Source of the DNA: Variovorax sp. IB41
GTDB lineage: Bacteria; Pseudomonadota; Gammaproteobacteria; Burkholderiales; Burkholderiaceae_C
NCBI RefSeq assembly: GCF_016405905.1
Contig: NZ_JAEFCB010000015.1
Span: 1 to 64,000 of the forward strand
DNA length: 64,000 nucleotides
Direction of reading: 5' to 3'
Position numbers and translations under genes: made by a program. The notes under the pieces are model-generated. The model made no database searches. It saw only the letters and a program-made list of their open reading frames with translations, and was not told the origin of the DNA. Of this stretch, positions 8,506-17,974 are shown in pieces. Position 1 is the stretch's first letter; each line of letters opens with the position of its first letter.

Positions 8506-10356
8506 ATGGAATTCATCGTTGCCAATTTCGCCCCGATCATGTTCGCGGGGCTCATCTGCTTCCTGCTGCTGGGTTTCCCGGTGGCCTTCAGCCTCGGGGC
8601 CTGCGGCCTGTTCTTCGGTTTCGTGGGCATCGAGCTGGGCGTGTTCCAGTCGTCGGTGATGGCGTGGCTGCCCCAGCGGCTGATCGGCATCATGGCCAAC
8701 GACACGCTGCTGGCCGTGCCCTTCTTCACGCTCATGGGCCTCATCCTGGAGCGAAGCGGCATGGCCGAGGACCTGCTGGACACGGTCGGCCAGGTCTTCG
8801 GTCCGATGCGCGGCGGCCTCGCGCTGGCGGTGATCTTCGTCGGCGCGCTGCTGGCCGCCACCACCGGCGTGGTCGCGGCCTCGGTCATCTCGATGGGCCT
8901 GATCTCGTTGCCGATCATGCTGCGCTACGGCTACGACCGGCGCCTGTCCAGCGGCGTGATCGCGGCCTCGGGCACGCTGGCCCAGATCATTCCGCCCTCG
9001 CTGGTGCTGATCATCATGGCCGACCAGCTGGGCAAGAGCGTGGGCGACATGTACAAGGGCGCGTTCCTGCCCGGCTTCATGCTGATGGGCCTGTACGTGC
9101 TGTACGTGGTGTTCCTCGCGATCTTCAAGCCCACGCAGGTGCCCGCGCTGCCGGCCGAGGCACGCACCTTCCGCGAACCGAACGGCAGCGGCGGCTACAC
9201 CTCGCTGGTGGGCATCACGGCGCTGTCGGCGGTGGTGGCGGTGATCCTCGCGCGCAACATGGAAGCGGTGCACACCTGGTTCCAGGGCCATGAAGTGACC
9301 TCCGTGGCAACCGACGAGAAGGTCGTGGTCGCCATGTGCGGCGGCGTGTTCGTGGCGCTGGTGATCGCGCTCATCAACAAGGGCCTGAAGCTCAACCTGC
9401 TGTCGCGCCTGGCCGAGCGGGTCACCTTCGTGCTGATCCCGCCGCTGCTGCTCATCTTCCTGGTGCTGGGCACCATCTTCCTGGGCGTGGCCACGCCCAC
9501 CGAAGGCGGCGCGATGGGCGCCATGGGCGCGCTCATCATGGCCTGGGTCCGCCGTCGCATGAGCTTCTCGCTGTTGAAGCAAGCGCTCGGCTCGACCACG
9601 CGGCTCTCCAGCTTCGTGATGTTCATCCTGATCGGCGCCACGGTGTTCAGCCTGGTGTTCCAGGCCGCGGACGGCCCGATCTGGGTGGAGCACCTGCTGA
9701 CGTCGCTGCCGGGCGGCCCGGTGGGCTTCCTCATAGCGGTGAACGTGCTGGTGTTCTTCCTGGCGTTCTTCCTGGATTACTTCGAGTTGTCGTTCATCGT
9801 GGTGCCGCTTCTCGCGCCGGTGGCGCACAAGATGGGCATCGACCTCATCTGGTTCGGCGTGCTGCTGGCGGTGAACATGCAGACCTCGTTCATGCACCCG
9901 CCCTTCGGCTTCGCGCTCTTCTTCCTGCGCTCGGTCGCGCCCGAGAAGCAGTACGTGGACCGCGTGACGCAGAAGGTCATGGAGCCCGTGACGACGATGC
10001 AGATCTACAAGGGCGCGATCCCGTTCGTGCTGATCCAGCTGACCATGGTGGCCATCCTCATCGCGTTCCCGCAGATCGTGACGGGCGCCCTGGACAAGGA
10101 AGTGAAGGTCAACCTGGACGACATCGGCGCGCAGATGCGCGACAGCCTGAAGTCCGACGAGGGCGCGACGCCGACCGACCCCTACGGCGGCCCCGAGGAG
10201 GCCGCGCCGGGCGCCGAGCCCAAGACCGAACCTGCCTCGCCGGGGGCCGCGCCAAGTGCCGCCCCCGCTGCGCCGGAACCCTCGGCGGAAAGCACCGAGA
10301 GCGATCCGATGAAGGCGATGCAGGACGCGCTCAAGGCGCAGAACCCCAAGCCCTGA
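8506..10356 (+). CDS. dctM: TRAP transporter large permease (DctM type)
   Basis: A 616-residue multi-spanning protein, the ion-coupled translocating subunit. The family's core is present: an N-terminal FLLLGFPVAFSLG helix, GTLAQIIPPSLVLIIMAD, ATPTEGGAMGAMGAL and LDYFELSFIVVPLLAP. It exceeds the usual 425-450 residues because of a broad central insertion (about residues 215-300) and a Pro/Ala/Glu-rich tail after about 525 ending near the terminator. Such enlarged DctM proteins are common with dicarboxylate or mannitol/chloroaromatic-type TRAP systems. It is expressed with dctQ. Confidence 0.88.
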   Translation: MEFIVANFAPIMFAGLICFLLLGFPVAFSLGACGLFFGFVGIELGVFQSSVMAWLPQRLIGIMANDTLLAVPFFTLMGLILERSGMAEDLLDTVGQVFGPMRGGLALAVIFVGALLAATTGVVAASVISMGLISLPIMLRYGYDRRLSSGVIAASGTLAQIIPPSLVLIIMADQLGKSVGDMYKGAFLPGFMLMGLYVLYVVFLAIFKPTQVPALPAEARTFREPNGSGGYTSLVGITALSAVVAVILARNMEAVHTWFQGHEVTSVATDEKVVVAMCGGVFVALVIALINKGLKLNLLSRLAERVTFVLIPPLLLIFLVLGTIFLGVATPTEGGAMGAMGALIMAWVRRRMSFSLLKQALGSTTRLSSFVMFILIGATVFSLVFQAADGPIWVEHLLTSLPGGPVGFLIAVNVLVFFLAFFLDYFELSFIVVPLLAPVAHKMGIDLIWFGVLLAVNMQTSFMHPPFGFALFFLRSVAPEKQYVDRVTQKVMEPVTTMQIYKGAIPFVLIQLTMVAILIAFPQIVTGALDKEVKVNLDDIGAQMRDSLKSDEGATPTDPYGGPEEAAPGAEPKTEPASPGAAPSAAPAAPEPSAESTESDPMKAMQDALKAQNPKP

Positions 10357-10397
10357 GCGACAAACTCACCCGCCTCTTCTCCAAGAGGCGGCCCATG

Positions 10398-10433
10398 AAA
10401 AAAGGCCGGCCCGCGAAAGCGGCCGGCCTTTTT
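10398..10433. terminator. Bidirectional intrinsic terminator between dctM and dctP
   Basis: A run of A, then GGCCGGCC (10404-10411), a short loop, GGCCGGCC (10421-10428) and five T. It works in either direction and serves the convergent dctM and dctP genes. A smaller hairpin (GCCTCTT/AAGAGGC) precedes it. Confidence 0.85.
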
Positions 10434-10471
10434 GCTGCGCGCCGCCGGCGAACCGGCGGCAGCGCGAGGCG

Positions 10472-11554
10472 TCAGATCTTGATCGAGTTCATGTACTGGT
10501 TGAACGGGTACTCCGAGAAGCGGTTCCACAGGATCTGGTCGCGCTGGAAGGCGCGCATGTCCTGATGGATCTTCTTGAAGTCGGGCGACTTGGCTTCGTG
10601 CTCGGCGAACACTTCCATCGAGGCCTTGAAGCCCGCATCCATCACGGCCTTGGGGAACGGCTTGAGCTGCGTCTTGGCGGCCACGAGGCGCTTGATCGCG
10701 AGCGGGTTGAAGGCGTCGTACTTGGCGATCATGTCGCGCGCGGCGACCTTGGTGGCCGCATCCAGGATGGCCTTGTTCTCGTCCGACAGCTTGGCGTAGG
10801 CCTTGTTGTTGATGAAGAACTCCAGGTCGGCGCCGCCTTCCCACCAGCCGGGGTAGTAGTAGTACGGGGCGACCTTGTTGAAGCCCAGCTTCTCGTCGTC
10901 GTACGGGCCGACGAATTCGGCGGCGTCCAGCGTGCCCTTCTCCAGGGCCTGGTACACATCGCCCGCGGGCATGTTCTGCGACACCACGCCCAGCTTGGCC
11001 ATGGCCTCGCCGAACACGCCGCCGCCCATGCGCATCTTCAGGCCCTTCAGGTCCTCGACGGTCTTGATTTCCTTGCGGTACCAGCCGCCCATCTGCGTGC
11101 CGGTGTTGCCGGCGCTGGCGGTGCGGAAGTTGTATTGCGCGAAGAAGGCGTCCAGGAGCTTGCGGCCGTTGCCGTAGTCTTTCCACGAATCGGTCTGGCG
11201 TGCGGTCAGGCCGAAGGGCACGGCGCAGCTGAACGCGAAGATCGGGTCCTTGCCGGTGAAGTAGTAGGCGGCGGTCTGCGCCATCTCGAGCGTGTCGCCC
11301 TGCAGCGCATCGACCACGCCGAACGCGGGCATCAACTCGCCGGCGGGGTGGGCCGAGATTTCGAACTTGCCGCCGGACAGCGCCTTGACGGTCTTGGAGA
11401 GCATTTCAGCGCTTCCGAAAATCGTGTCGAGCGAACGGGGGAAGCTCGAGGCGAGGCGCCAGCGCACGGCCGTCTGCGCGTGCACGGCGGGCGCGATGCC
11501 GGCGGCCAGAACGCCGGCGATGCCGGCGTTTTTGATGAGGGAACGACGATCCAT
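10472..11554 (-). CDS. dctP: TRAP transporter periplasmic binding protein (DctP family)
   Basis: A 360-residue extracytoplasmic binding protein. The N-terminus MDRRSLIKNAGIAG resembles a twin-arginine signal, with cleavage expected after VHA at about residue 26. The mature part contains the DctP hallmarks: VRWRLASSFPRSLDTIFG, the conserved Arg in KGLKMRMGGGVFGEAMAKLG, and QALEKGTLDAAEFVGPYDD. CGGAG lies before ATG 11554. It is convergent to dctQM, so the three parts of one transporter are probably on two transcripts. It belongs to the subfamily that binds monocarboxylic 2-oxoacids or related acids; the ligand is not known. Confidence 0.87.
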   Translation of the reverse strand: MDRRSLIKNAGIAGVLAAGIAPAVHAQTAVRWRLASSFPRSLDTIFGSAEMLSKTVKALSGGKFEISAHPAGELMPAFGVVDALQGDTLEMAQTAAYYFTGKDPIFAFSCAVPFGLTARQTDSWKDYGNGRKLLDAFFAQYNFRTASAGNTGTQMGGWYRKEIKTVEDLKGLKMRMGGGVFGEAMAKLGVVSQNMPAGDVYQALEKGTLDAAEFVGPYDDEKLGFNKVAPYYYYPGWWEGGADLEFFINNKAYAKLSDENKAILDAATKVAARDMIAKYDAFNPLAIKRLVAAKTQLKPFPKAVMDAGFKASMEVFAEHEAKSPDFKKIHQDMRAFQRDQILWNRFSEYPFNQYMNSIKI

Positions 11555-11576
11555 TGATTCACTCCGGGTTCTTTTG

Positions 11577-11606
11577 AAAAAACGAAACGCGGCTTGTGAC
11601 CGCGTT
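11577..11606 (-). terminator. Intrinsic terminator after dxs
   Basis: Read on the minus strand: AACGCGG, a 7-nt loop, CCGCGTT and then a T-rich run. It sits between the dxs stop and the dctP start, so it ends the xseB-ispA-dxs transcript and isolates dctP. Confidence 0.75.
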
Positions 11607-11667
11607 GGGGACTTTTGTATAAGTCTTCTTGATTGTAAAAACCGGCTTACAGGCGCCCGGCGGGGGT

Positions 11668-13524
11668 TTACCCTGCGACGGTGCCGAAGCGTTGCGCGAT
11701 CGACGCAGTAATGCCTGCTGCATCCAGGCCGATCGATGCCAGCAGCTTGGCCGGATCGCCGTGTTCGATGAAGCGGTCGGGCAGGCCCAGCTGCAACACC
11801 GGCTTCTGGACGTTCGCGGCCTGCAATGCTTCCAGCACCGCGCTGCCCGCGCCGCCCATGGTGGCGCCCTCTTCGAGCGTGACGATGGCATCGTGCGTGC
11901 CCGCCACCTGCAGCAGCAGTTCGACATCGAGCGGCTTGGCCCAGCGCATGTTGACCACCGTCGCGTCGAGCGAGTCGGCGGCGGTGAGCGCGGGATACAG
12001 CAGCGAGCCGAACGCGAGGATCGCGATGCGCTTGCCTTCGCGACGCACCTCGCCCTTGCCCAGCGGCAGCGCGTCGAGCGTGAGGTGCGGCGCAACGCCG
12101 GCGCCCGCGCCGCGCGGGTAGCGCACGGCCACAGGATGGTTCTGTTCGTAGGCGCTCGTGAGCAGCTGGCGCAGCTCGCGCTCGTCCGCGGGGCAGGCGA
12201 TGCTCATGTTGGGAATGCAGCGCAGGAACGGGATGTCGTAGGCGCCCGCATGCGTGGCGCCATCGGCGCCGACGAGGCCCGCGCGGTCGAGCGCGAACAC
12301 CACCGGCAGGTTCTGGATCGCCACGTCGTGGATCAGCTGGTCGTAGGCGCGCTGCAGGAAGGTCGAGTAGATCGCGACCACGGGTTTCAGGCCCTCGCAC
12401 GCGAGGCCCGCCGCGAAGGTGACCGCGTGCTGCTCGGCGATGCCGACGTCGTAATAGCGATCAGGGAAACGCTGCTCGAACTCCACGAGCCCCGAGCCTT
12501 CGCGCATCGCGGGCGTGATGCCCACGAGACGGCCGTCGTGCGCGGCCGTGTCGCACAGCCACTGGCCGAACACCTGCGTGAAGGTCTGCTTGGCCACCGC
12601 GGCGGACTTGACGAGGCCCACCTGCGGATCGAACTTGCCCGGCCCGTGGTAGGCCACCGGATCGGCCTCGGCCAGCTTGTAGCCCTGCCCCTTCTTCGTG
12701 ACCACGTGCAGGAACTGCGGGCCGCTCAGGTGCTTCAGGTTCTCCAGCGTCGGCACCAGCGAATCGAGGTCGTGGCCGTCGATCGGGCCGACGTAGTTGA
12801 AGCCGAACTGCTCGAACAAGGTGGCCGGCACCACCATGCCCTTGGCGTGCTGCTCGAAGCGCTTGGCCAGCTCGAAGAGCGGCGGCGCGGCGCGCAGCAC
12901 GCTCTTGCCGACGTTCTTGGCGGCGGCGTAGAAATTGCCGCTCATCAGCTGCGCAAGGTAGCGGTTGAGCGCGCCGACGGGCGGGCTGATCGACATGTCG
13001 TTGTCGTTCAGGATCACCAGCAGCTTGCAGTCGCACACGCCCGCGTTGTTGAGCGCCTCGAAGGCCATGCCGGCCGTCAATGCGCCGTCGCCGATGATGG
13101 CCACGGTGTAGCGGTCTTCGCCCTTCTGCTTGGCGGCCATCGCCATGCCGAGCGCGGCCGAGATGCTGGTGGACGAGTGCGCGGTGCCGAAGGTGTCGTA
13201 CTCGCTCTCGCTTCGCTGCGGAAAGCCCGAGATGCCGCCGATTTGCCGCAGCGTGGGCATGCGCTCGCGCCGGCCGGTGAGGATCTTGTGCGGATAGGTC
13301 TGGTGGCCCACGTCCCACACCAGCCGGTCGTGCGGCGTGTTGAACACGTGATGCAACGCGACCGTGAGCTCGACCGTGCCGAGGTTGGAACTCAGGTGGC
13401 CGCCGGTGCGCGAGACGTTGTCGAGCACGCAGGCGCGCACCTCGTCGGACAGCTGACGCAGCTGTGCGCGGTCGTACTGGCGGATCGGCGAGGGGTCGTG
13501 GAGTGTGGGAAGCAGCGGAGCCAT
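11668..13524 (-). CDS. dxs: 1-deoxy-D-xylulose-5-phosphate synthase
   Basis: A 618-residue thiamine-diphosphate transketolase-type enzyme that condenses pyruvate and glyceraldehyde 3-phosphate, the entry step of the MEP isoprenoid pathway. The order is as expected: N-terminal GHLSSNLGTVELT, catalytic WDVGHQTYPHK, thiamine motif GDGALTAGMAFEALNN, then the pyrimidine domain with DRAGLVGADGATHAG and the C-terminal transketolase domain with PVAVRYPRG. Length matches the family. It follows ispA by 18 bp in the same direction, an arrangement that couples precursor supply to prenyl chain elongation. Confidence 0.96.
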   Translation of the reverse strand: MAPLLPTLHDPSPIRQYDRAQLRQLSDEVRACVLDNVSRTGGHLSSNLGTVELTVALHHVFNTPHDRLVWDVGHQTYPHKILTGRRERMPTLRQIGGISGFPQRSESEYDTFGTAHSSTSISAALGMAMAAKQKGEDRYTVAIIGDGALTAGMAFEALNNAGVCDCKLLVILNDNDMSISPPVGALNRYLAQLMSGNFYAAAKNVGKSVLRAAPPLFELAKRFEQHAKGMVVPATLFEQFGFNYVGPIDGHDLDSLVPTLENLKHLSGPQFLHVVTKKGQGYKLAEADPVAYHGPGKFDPQVGLVKSAAVAKQTFTQVFGQWLCDTAAHDGRLVGITPAMREGSGLVEFEQRFPDRYYDVGIAEQHAVTFAAGLACEGLKPVVAIYSTFLQRAYDQLIHDVAIQNLPVVFALDRAGLVGADGATHAGAYDIPFLRCIPNMSIACPADERELRQLLTSAYEQNHPVAVRYPRGAGAGVAPHLTLDALPLGKGEVRREGKRIAILAFGSLLYPALTAADSLDATVVNMRWAKPLDVELLLQVAGTHDAIVTLEEGATMGGAGSAVLEALQAANVQKPVLQLGLPDRFIEHGDPAKLLASIGLDAAGITASIAQRFGTVAG

Positions 13525-13542
13525 GTGGGGTTTGTTCTTTTC

Positions 13543-14457
13543 TCAGCGGTCGCGGTCGACCACCATGTGGGCGAGAGCGCGCAAGGCGGCGGTGTCGGCC
13601 AGGCCGCTGCGCGCCAGGGCGGCGAGCGCATCGGACAGCAACTGGCGCGCCTGCGTGCGCGCGCCATCGAGGCCGAGCAGCGACACGTAGGTGGGCTTGT
13701 CGGCGGCAGCGTCCTTGCCGGCGGTCTTGCCGAGGGTTTGCGAATCGGCGGTGACGTCCAGGATGTCGTCCACCACCTGGAACGCGAGGCCGATGGCCGC
13801 GCCGTACTCGCACAGCGCCTTCAGTGCCGCGGACGAAACGTTGCCGCAGGCGGCGCCCATCTCGACGCTGCCCTGCAGCAGCGCGCCGGTCTTCAGGCGG
13901 TGCATTTCGCGCAGTTGCGCTTCGTTCAGTGCGATGCCGACGCTGGCCAGATCGATCGCCTGCCCGCCCGCCATGCCCTGGCTGCCCGCGGCGCGCGCGA
14001 GCAGGCGGCACAGCGTGGCCTGCGTGGCCGCGGGAATCTCGTCGCCCTCTGGCGTGAGCAGCTCGAAGGCCAGCGCCTGCAGCGCGTCGCCCGCGAGCAG
14101 CGCGTCGGCCTCGCCGAACTTCACATGCACCGTGGGCTTGCCGCGGCGCAGCACGTCGTTGTCCATGCAGGGCAGGTCGTCGTGCACGAGCGAATAGGCG
14201 TGGATCAGTTCAGTGGCGCAGGCCGCGCGCAGCGCCGCGGCTTCATTGCCGCCGACCGCTTCGCTCGCCGCGAGCACCAGCAAGGGCCGCAGCCGCTTGC
14301 CGCCGTCGAGCACCGCATAGCGCATCGCATCGCCCAGGAGCACCGGCGAATCGACGCCGACCCAGCGCGAGAGCGCCGCCTCGACGCGCGCCAGGTGCGG
14401 CTCGCTCCAGCCGGCGAGCCGGGCGGCATTCCATTCGGTCATGGCGGCCGCGCTCAT
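13543..14457 (-). CDS. ispA: Farnesyl diphosphate synthase
   Basis: 304 residues of the trans-prenyltransferase fold, adding isopentenyl diphosphate to allylic diphosphates to make farnesyl diphosphate. The first Asp-rich motif DDLPCMDND follows HAYSLVH, the second is DDILDVTAD, and GGKRLRPLL and the KTG motif are present. The residues before the first motif (HAYS) are typical of bacterial short-chain synthases. ATG 14457 is chosen because it overlaps the xseB stop (ATGA). A second ATG at 14442 is possible. Confidence 0.94.
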   Translation of the reverse strand: MSAAAMTEWNAARLAGWSEPHLARVEAALSRWVGVDSPVLLGDAMRYAVLDGGKRLRPLLVLAASEAVGGNEAAALRAACATELIHAYSLVHDDLPCMDNDVLRRGKPTVHVKFGEADALLAGDALQALAFELLTPEGDEIPAATQATLCRLLARAAGSQGMAGGQAIDLASVGIALNEAQLREMHRLKTGALLQGSVEMGAACGNVSSAALKALCEYGAAIGLAFQVVDDILDVTADSQTLGKTAGKDAAADKPTYVSLLGLDGARTQARQLLSDALAALARSGLADTAALRALAHMVVDRDR

Positions 14458-14720
14458 TCCGCCGTCCAGACCTTCAGGCTGCCCGCGTCGAGCACCTTGA
14501 TCTGGTCTTCGACCGCCTGCAGCTTGTCGCGGCAGAAGGCGAGCAATGCGGCGCCGCGCTGGTAGCTGCCCAGCAGTTGGTCCAGGGGCAACTGGCCCGA
14601 TTCGAGCTCTGCAACCAGTTGCTCCAGTTCCTGAAGCCCGGCTTCGTAACTGGCGGGCAACGGCCCCGTATCGGGCGTGGCCGCCGGGCTGGATGAGGAA
14701 GGGGAAGGCACCTTGGGCAT
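14454..14720 (-). CDS. xseB: Exodeoxyribonuclease VII small subunit
   Basis: An 88-residue protein, the usual size, with the family core SYEAGLQELEQLVAELESGQL followed by a second helix carrying SYQRGAALLAFCRDKLQAVEDQI; both are coiled-coil-forming helices. A low-complexity Pro/Ser start (about 20 residues) precedes the core, and an upstream in-frame ATG at 14816 would add residues that do not look real. It partners XseA (not in the window) to degrade single-stranded DNA. Its stop overlaps the ispA start, the common order in Burkholderiales. Confidence 0.92.
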   Translation of the reverse strand: MPKVPSPSSSSPAATPDTGPLPASYEAGLQELEQLVAELESGQLPLDQLLGSYQRGAALLAFCRDKLQAVEDQIKVLDAGSLKVWTAE

Positions 14721-14899
14721 GCAACGGAACGTGGGTGAAACAGGGCATTTTAGGACGGGGGGACAAATGGGGGCCCGCAGGTACAATGCGAACTCTTCTT
14801 GTTGGCAAACCAACACACCTCTCGGGCCGTTGCACCTTCAGACGGCGCCTTCCGTTATTTCCTTTTTTTCTCCCTGTGGGGAGCTTGGTCAGGTCCTCC

Positions 14900-16045
14900 A
14901 TGTCTGATTTAAGTCTTCAACTGCAGCAGGCCGCGAGCCAACTTCCAGTTTCCGCGTATTTCGACGAGGCCCTGTACGCCCGCGAAATGCAAAACCTTTT
15001 CTCGCGAGGGCCCCGCTACGTCGGCCATCGCCTCGCCGTGCCCGAAATGGGCAACTTCCACACCCTGCCGCAGGAGCACCAGGGCCGCGCGCTGGTTCAC
15101 ACGCCCAAGGGCGTGGAGCTGATCTCCAACGTGTGCCGCCACCGCCAGGCGCTGATCCTGCAGGGCCGCGGCCAGCTGGACAACCAGGCCGGCGGCAACA
15201 TCGTCTGCCCGCTGCACCGCTGGACCTATGCCGCGAGCGACGCGCGCACCACCGGCACGCTGATCGGCGCCCCGCATTTCGACCAGGACCCGTGCCTGAA
15301 CCTGCACAACTACCCGCTCACCGAGTGGAACGGCCTGCTGTTCGAGAAGAACTCGGATGGCACCGGCCGCGACGTGGCCGCCGACATGCGCGGCCTCGGC
15401 CCGCAGGCGGACCTCGACTTCTCGGGCTACGCGCTGGACCGCGTCGAGCTGCACGAGTGCAACTACAACTGGAAGACCTTCATCGAGGTCTATCTGGAGG
15501 ACTACCACGTCGGCCCGTTCCACCCGGGCCTGGGGAGCTTCGTCACCTGCGACGACCTGCGCTGGGAGTTCAACCAGAACTATTCGGTGCAGACCGTGGG
15601 CGTGGCCAACCGCCTGGGCCGCGCGGGCAGCCCGGTCTACCAGAAGTGGCAGGAGCAGTTGCTCAAGTACCGCGACGGCAAGCCGCCCAAGTACGGCGCG
15701 ATCTGGCTGACCTACTACCCGCACGTGATGGTCGAGTGGTATCCGCACGTGCTCACCGTCTCCACGCTGCACCCGGTGAGCCCGACCAAGACGCTCAACA
15801 TGGTCGAGTTCTTCTATCCCGAGGAAATCGTCGCCTTCGAGCGCGAGTTCGTCGAAGCCCAGCAGGCCGCCTACATGGAAACCTGCGTGGAAGACGACGA
15901 GATCGCCGAGCGCATGGACGCCGGCCGCCGCGCGCTGATGCTGCGCGGCGACAACGAGACCGGCCCCTACCAGAGCCCGATGGAAGACGGCATGCAGCAG
16001 TTCCACGAGTGGTACAAGGCCGCGATGCAGCAGCAACCCGCGTGA
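14900..16045 (+). CDS. Rieske non-heme iron oxygenase, alpha-type subunit
   Basis: A 381-residue aromatic-ring-hydroxylating-type oxygenase. The Rieske cluster ligands are C79-x-H81 and C103-x-x-H106. The catalytic domain has the bridging Asp and two His in LEDYHVGPFHPG, with the third carboxylate expected in the C-terminal EDDE region. No ferredoxin or reductase gene is adjacent, so electrons must come from elsewhere. The substrate could be an aromatic acid or a quaternary amine; the sequence alone does not decide. It is divergent from xseB, and the 180-bp gap between them holds the promoter region with no clear box. Confidence 0.82.
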   Translation: MSDLSLQLQQAASQLPVSAYFDEALYAREMQNLFSRGPRYVGHRLAVPEMGNFHTLPQEHQGRALVHTPKGVELISNVCRHRQALILQGRGQLDNQAGGNIVCPLHRWTYAASDARTTGTLIGAPHFDQDPCLNLHNYPLTEWNGLLFEKNSDGTGRDVAADMRGLGPQADLDFSGYALDRVELHECNYNWKTFIEVYLEDYHVGPFHPGLGSFVTCDDLRWEFNQNYSVQTVGVANRLGRAGSPVYQKWQEQLLKYRDGKPPKYGAIWLTYYPHVMVEWYPHVLTVSTLHPVSPTKTLNMVEFFYPEEIVAFEREFVEAQQAAYMETCVEDDEIAERMDAGRRALMLRGDNETGPYQSPMEDGMQQFHEWYKAAMQQQPA

Positions 16046-16055
16046 CGCCGGTCTC

Positions 16056-16081
16056 GCCCCGGGGCCTCCGGGGCATTCTTT
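16056..16081 (+). terminator. Probable terminator after the Rieske gene
   Basis: GCCCCGG (16056-16062), a 5-nt loop, CCGGGGC (16068-16074), then ATTCTTTT. The T run is interrupted, so termination may be partial before the EamA gene. Confidence 0.55.
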
Positions 16082-16103
16082 TCCCTTACATGAAGTAGAG
16101 ACG

Positions 16104-17036
16104 ATGCAAGCGCTCTGGATGGTGCTCGGCGCCTTTTTGTTTGCCACGATGAGCGTCGTGGTGAAGATCGCGTCCCAGTGGTTCAACAGCGGCGAGATGG
16201 TGCTGGGACGCGGCCTCATCGGCATCGTCTTTCTCTGGCTGCTCGCGCGCAGGATGCGCATCTCGCTCGCCACCAAGTACCCCGGCATGCACGCCTGGCG
16301 CAGCACCATCGGCGTGATCTCGCTGGGCGCTTGGTTCTATGCCATCGCCCACATGCCGCTGGCCACCGCCGTCACGCTCAACTACATGAGCAGCGTGTGG
16401 GTCGCGGCCTTCCTCATCGGCGGCGCGCTGCTCGCGTGGGTGCCGGTGCCCGGGCGCGACGGCCGCGTGGCGCGCCCGCCGCTGCAGGGCGCGCTCGCGA
16501 TGACCGTGCTCGCGGGCTTCATCGGCGTGGTGCTCATGCTCAAGCCCACGGTCAGCGGCAACGAAGGTTTTGCGGGCATGCTGGGCCTGCTGTCGGGTCT
16601 CACGGCCGCCTTCGCCTACATGCAGGTGGTGGCGCTTTCGCGCATCGGCGAGCCCGAGCTGCGCACGGTGTTCTATTTCGCGGTCGGCTCGGCCGTGGCG
16701 GGCGCCTTCGCGACCGCCGCCACCGGGTTCTCGGGCAGCAGTTCGTGGACCTGGCAGCATGCGCTGTGGCTGCTGCCGATCGGCCTCCTGGCCGCCCTCG
16801 GACAACTCTGCATGACCCGCGCCTACGCCACCGCCAAGACCGAGGCCGGTACGCTCGTGGTGGCCAACCTGCAGTACTCGGGCATCATCTTTGCTGCGTT
16901 CTACAGCGTGGTGGTGTTCGACGACCGCATCGACGCCGCCGGCTGGGGCGGCATGGCGCTCATCGTGGTGAGCGGCATCGCGGCCACCGTGCTGCGCCAG
17001 CGGGCGGTGCCCAAGGCGCCGGCCGAAGAACACTGA
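16104..17036 (+). CDS. EamA-family (DMT) transporter
   Basis: 310 residues with ten predicted membrane helices in two EamA repeats, typical of drug/metabolite exporters of the inner membrane (RhaT/YdcZ-like). The first repeat ends near residue 140, and the second includes AFAYMQVVALSRIGEPELRTVFYF and the conserved AKTEAGTLVVANLQYSGIIFA stretch, each split over a helix. It lies 58 bp after the Rieske gene and 29 bp before the sulfurtransferase. The substrate is unknown. Confidence 0.82.
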   Translation: MQALWMVLGAFLFATMSVVVKIASQWFNSGEMVLGRGLIGIVFLWLLARRMRISLATKYPGMHAWRSTIGVISLGAWFYAIAHMPLATAVTLNYMSSVWVAAFLIGGALLAWVPVPGRDGRVARPPLQGALAMTVLAGFIGVVLMLKPTVSGNEGFAGMLGLLSGLTAAFAYMQVVALSRIGEPELRTVFYFAVGSAVAGAFATAATGFSGSSSWTWQHALWLLPIGLLAALGQLCMTRAYATAKTEAGTLVVANLQYSGIIFAAFYSVVVFDDRIDAAGWGGMALIVVSGIAATVLRQRAVPKAPAEEH

Positions 17037-17065
17037 AGCATCTCACCCCCCAAGGAGAACACGCC

Positions 17066-17974
17066 ATGTACACCACCCTCGTCAGCGTCGAACAACTCCA
17101 GCAACTGCACAACAGCGAGACGCCCCACATGGTGTTCGACTGCAGCTTCGAACTCATGAAACCCGAGGCCGGCCCGCAGCTCTACGCGGCGGCCCACATT
17201 CCCGGCGCGCTGTACGCCAACCTGGACACCGACCTGAGCGCCAGACACGGCGTGCCCGGCGCCCACGGCGACGTGGTGGTGGCGCAGGAAGACGGCGTGC
17301 CCGCCTCGGGCGGCCGCCATCCGCTGCCCAGCCGAGAGAAGTTCGCGGCGTGGCTCTCGGGCATCGGCTTCTCCAACGACATGCAGGCCGTGGTGTACGA
17401 CCGCAACGGCGCCAACTACTGCGGGCGCCTGTGGTGGATGCTCAAGTGGATGGGCCACGATGCGGTCGCCGTGCTCGACGGCGGCCTGCAGGCCTGGCAG
17501 GCCGCGGGCGGCGAGGTGTCCGACCGCGAGGAGCCCGCGCGCTTCCAGTCGAATTTCGTACAGGGCGAGCCGTTGGCCAGGCTTGTCACTACCGACACCG
17601 TGTTGCATCGGCTCGGCCAAGCTGACCAGCAGCTGATCGACGCACGGGCAGGTGCACGGTATCGCGGCGAGGTGGAACCTCTGGACCCGATTGCCGGTCA
17701 CATCCCCGGGGCCCTGAACCGGCCCTTCGCCGACAACCTCGGCCCCGACGGCAAGTTCAAGCCGGCATCGCAATTGCGTGCCGAGTTCGAAGCGCTGCTC
17801 GCGGGACGCGACGCGGCGACGGTCGTCCACCAATGCGGCAGCGGCGTGAGCGCGGTGCCCAACCTGCTTGCGATGCAGATCGCCGGGCTCGGGACGACCG
17901 CGCTCTATGCCGGCAGCTGGAGCGAATGGAGCAACACGCCGGGGCTGCCGACCCGGCAAGGCGCAGAACCATGA
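17066..17974 (+). CDS. sseA: Thiosulfate/3-mercaptopyruvate sulfurtransferase
   Basis: 302 residues forming two rhodanese domains; only the C-terminal one has an active cysteine (C257 in HQCGSGVSA). The loop CGSGVSA resembles mercaptopyruvate sulfurtransferases (CGSGVTA) more than thiosulfate-specific ones. The CH2A-type and GGRHPLPS motifs of the inactive domain are visible. AAGGAG precedes ATG 17066. Its stop overlaps the start of the DUF2796 gene (ATGA), tying it to the metal-transport operon that follows, which is an unexpected pairing. Confidence 0.88.
   Translation: MYTTLVSVEQLQQLHNSETPHMVFDCSFELMKPEAGPQLYAAAHIPGALYANLDTDLSARHGVPGAHGDVVVAQEDGVPASGGRHPLPSREKFAAWLSGIGFSNDMQAVVYDRNGANYCGRLWWMLKWMGHDAVAVLDGGLQAWQAAGGEVSDREEPARFQSNFVQGEPLARLVTTDTVLHRLGQADQQLIDARAGARYRGEVEPLDPIAGHIPGALNRPFADNLGPDGKFKPASQLRAEFEALLAGRDAATVVHQCGSGVSAVPNLLAMQIAGLGTTALYAGSWSEWSNTPGLPTRQGAEP

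Noticed and set aside
16046..17065. Searched for a Zur-type site ahead of the Zrg-like operon
   Set aside because: No clear AT-rich palindrome of Zur type upstream of the sulfurtransferase or DUF2796 gene.
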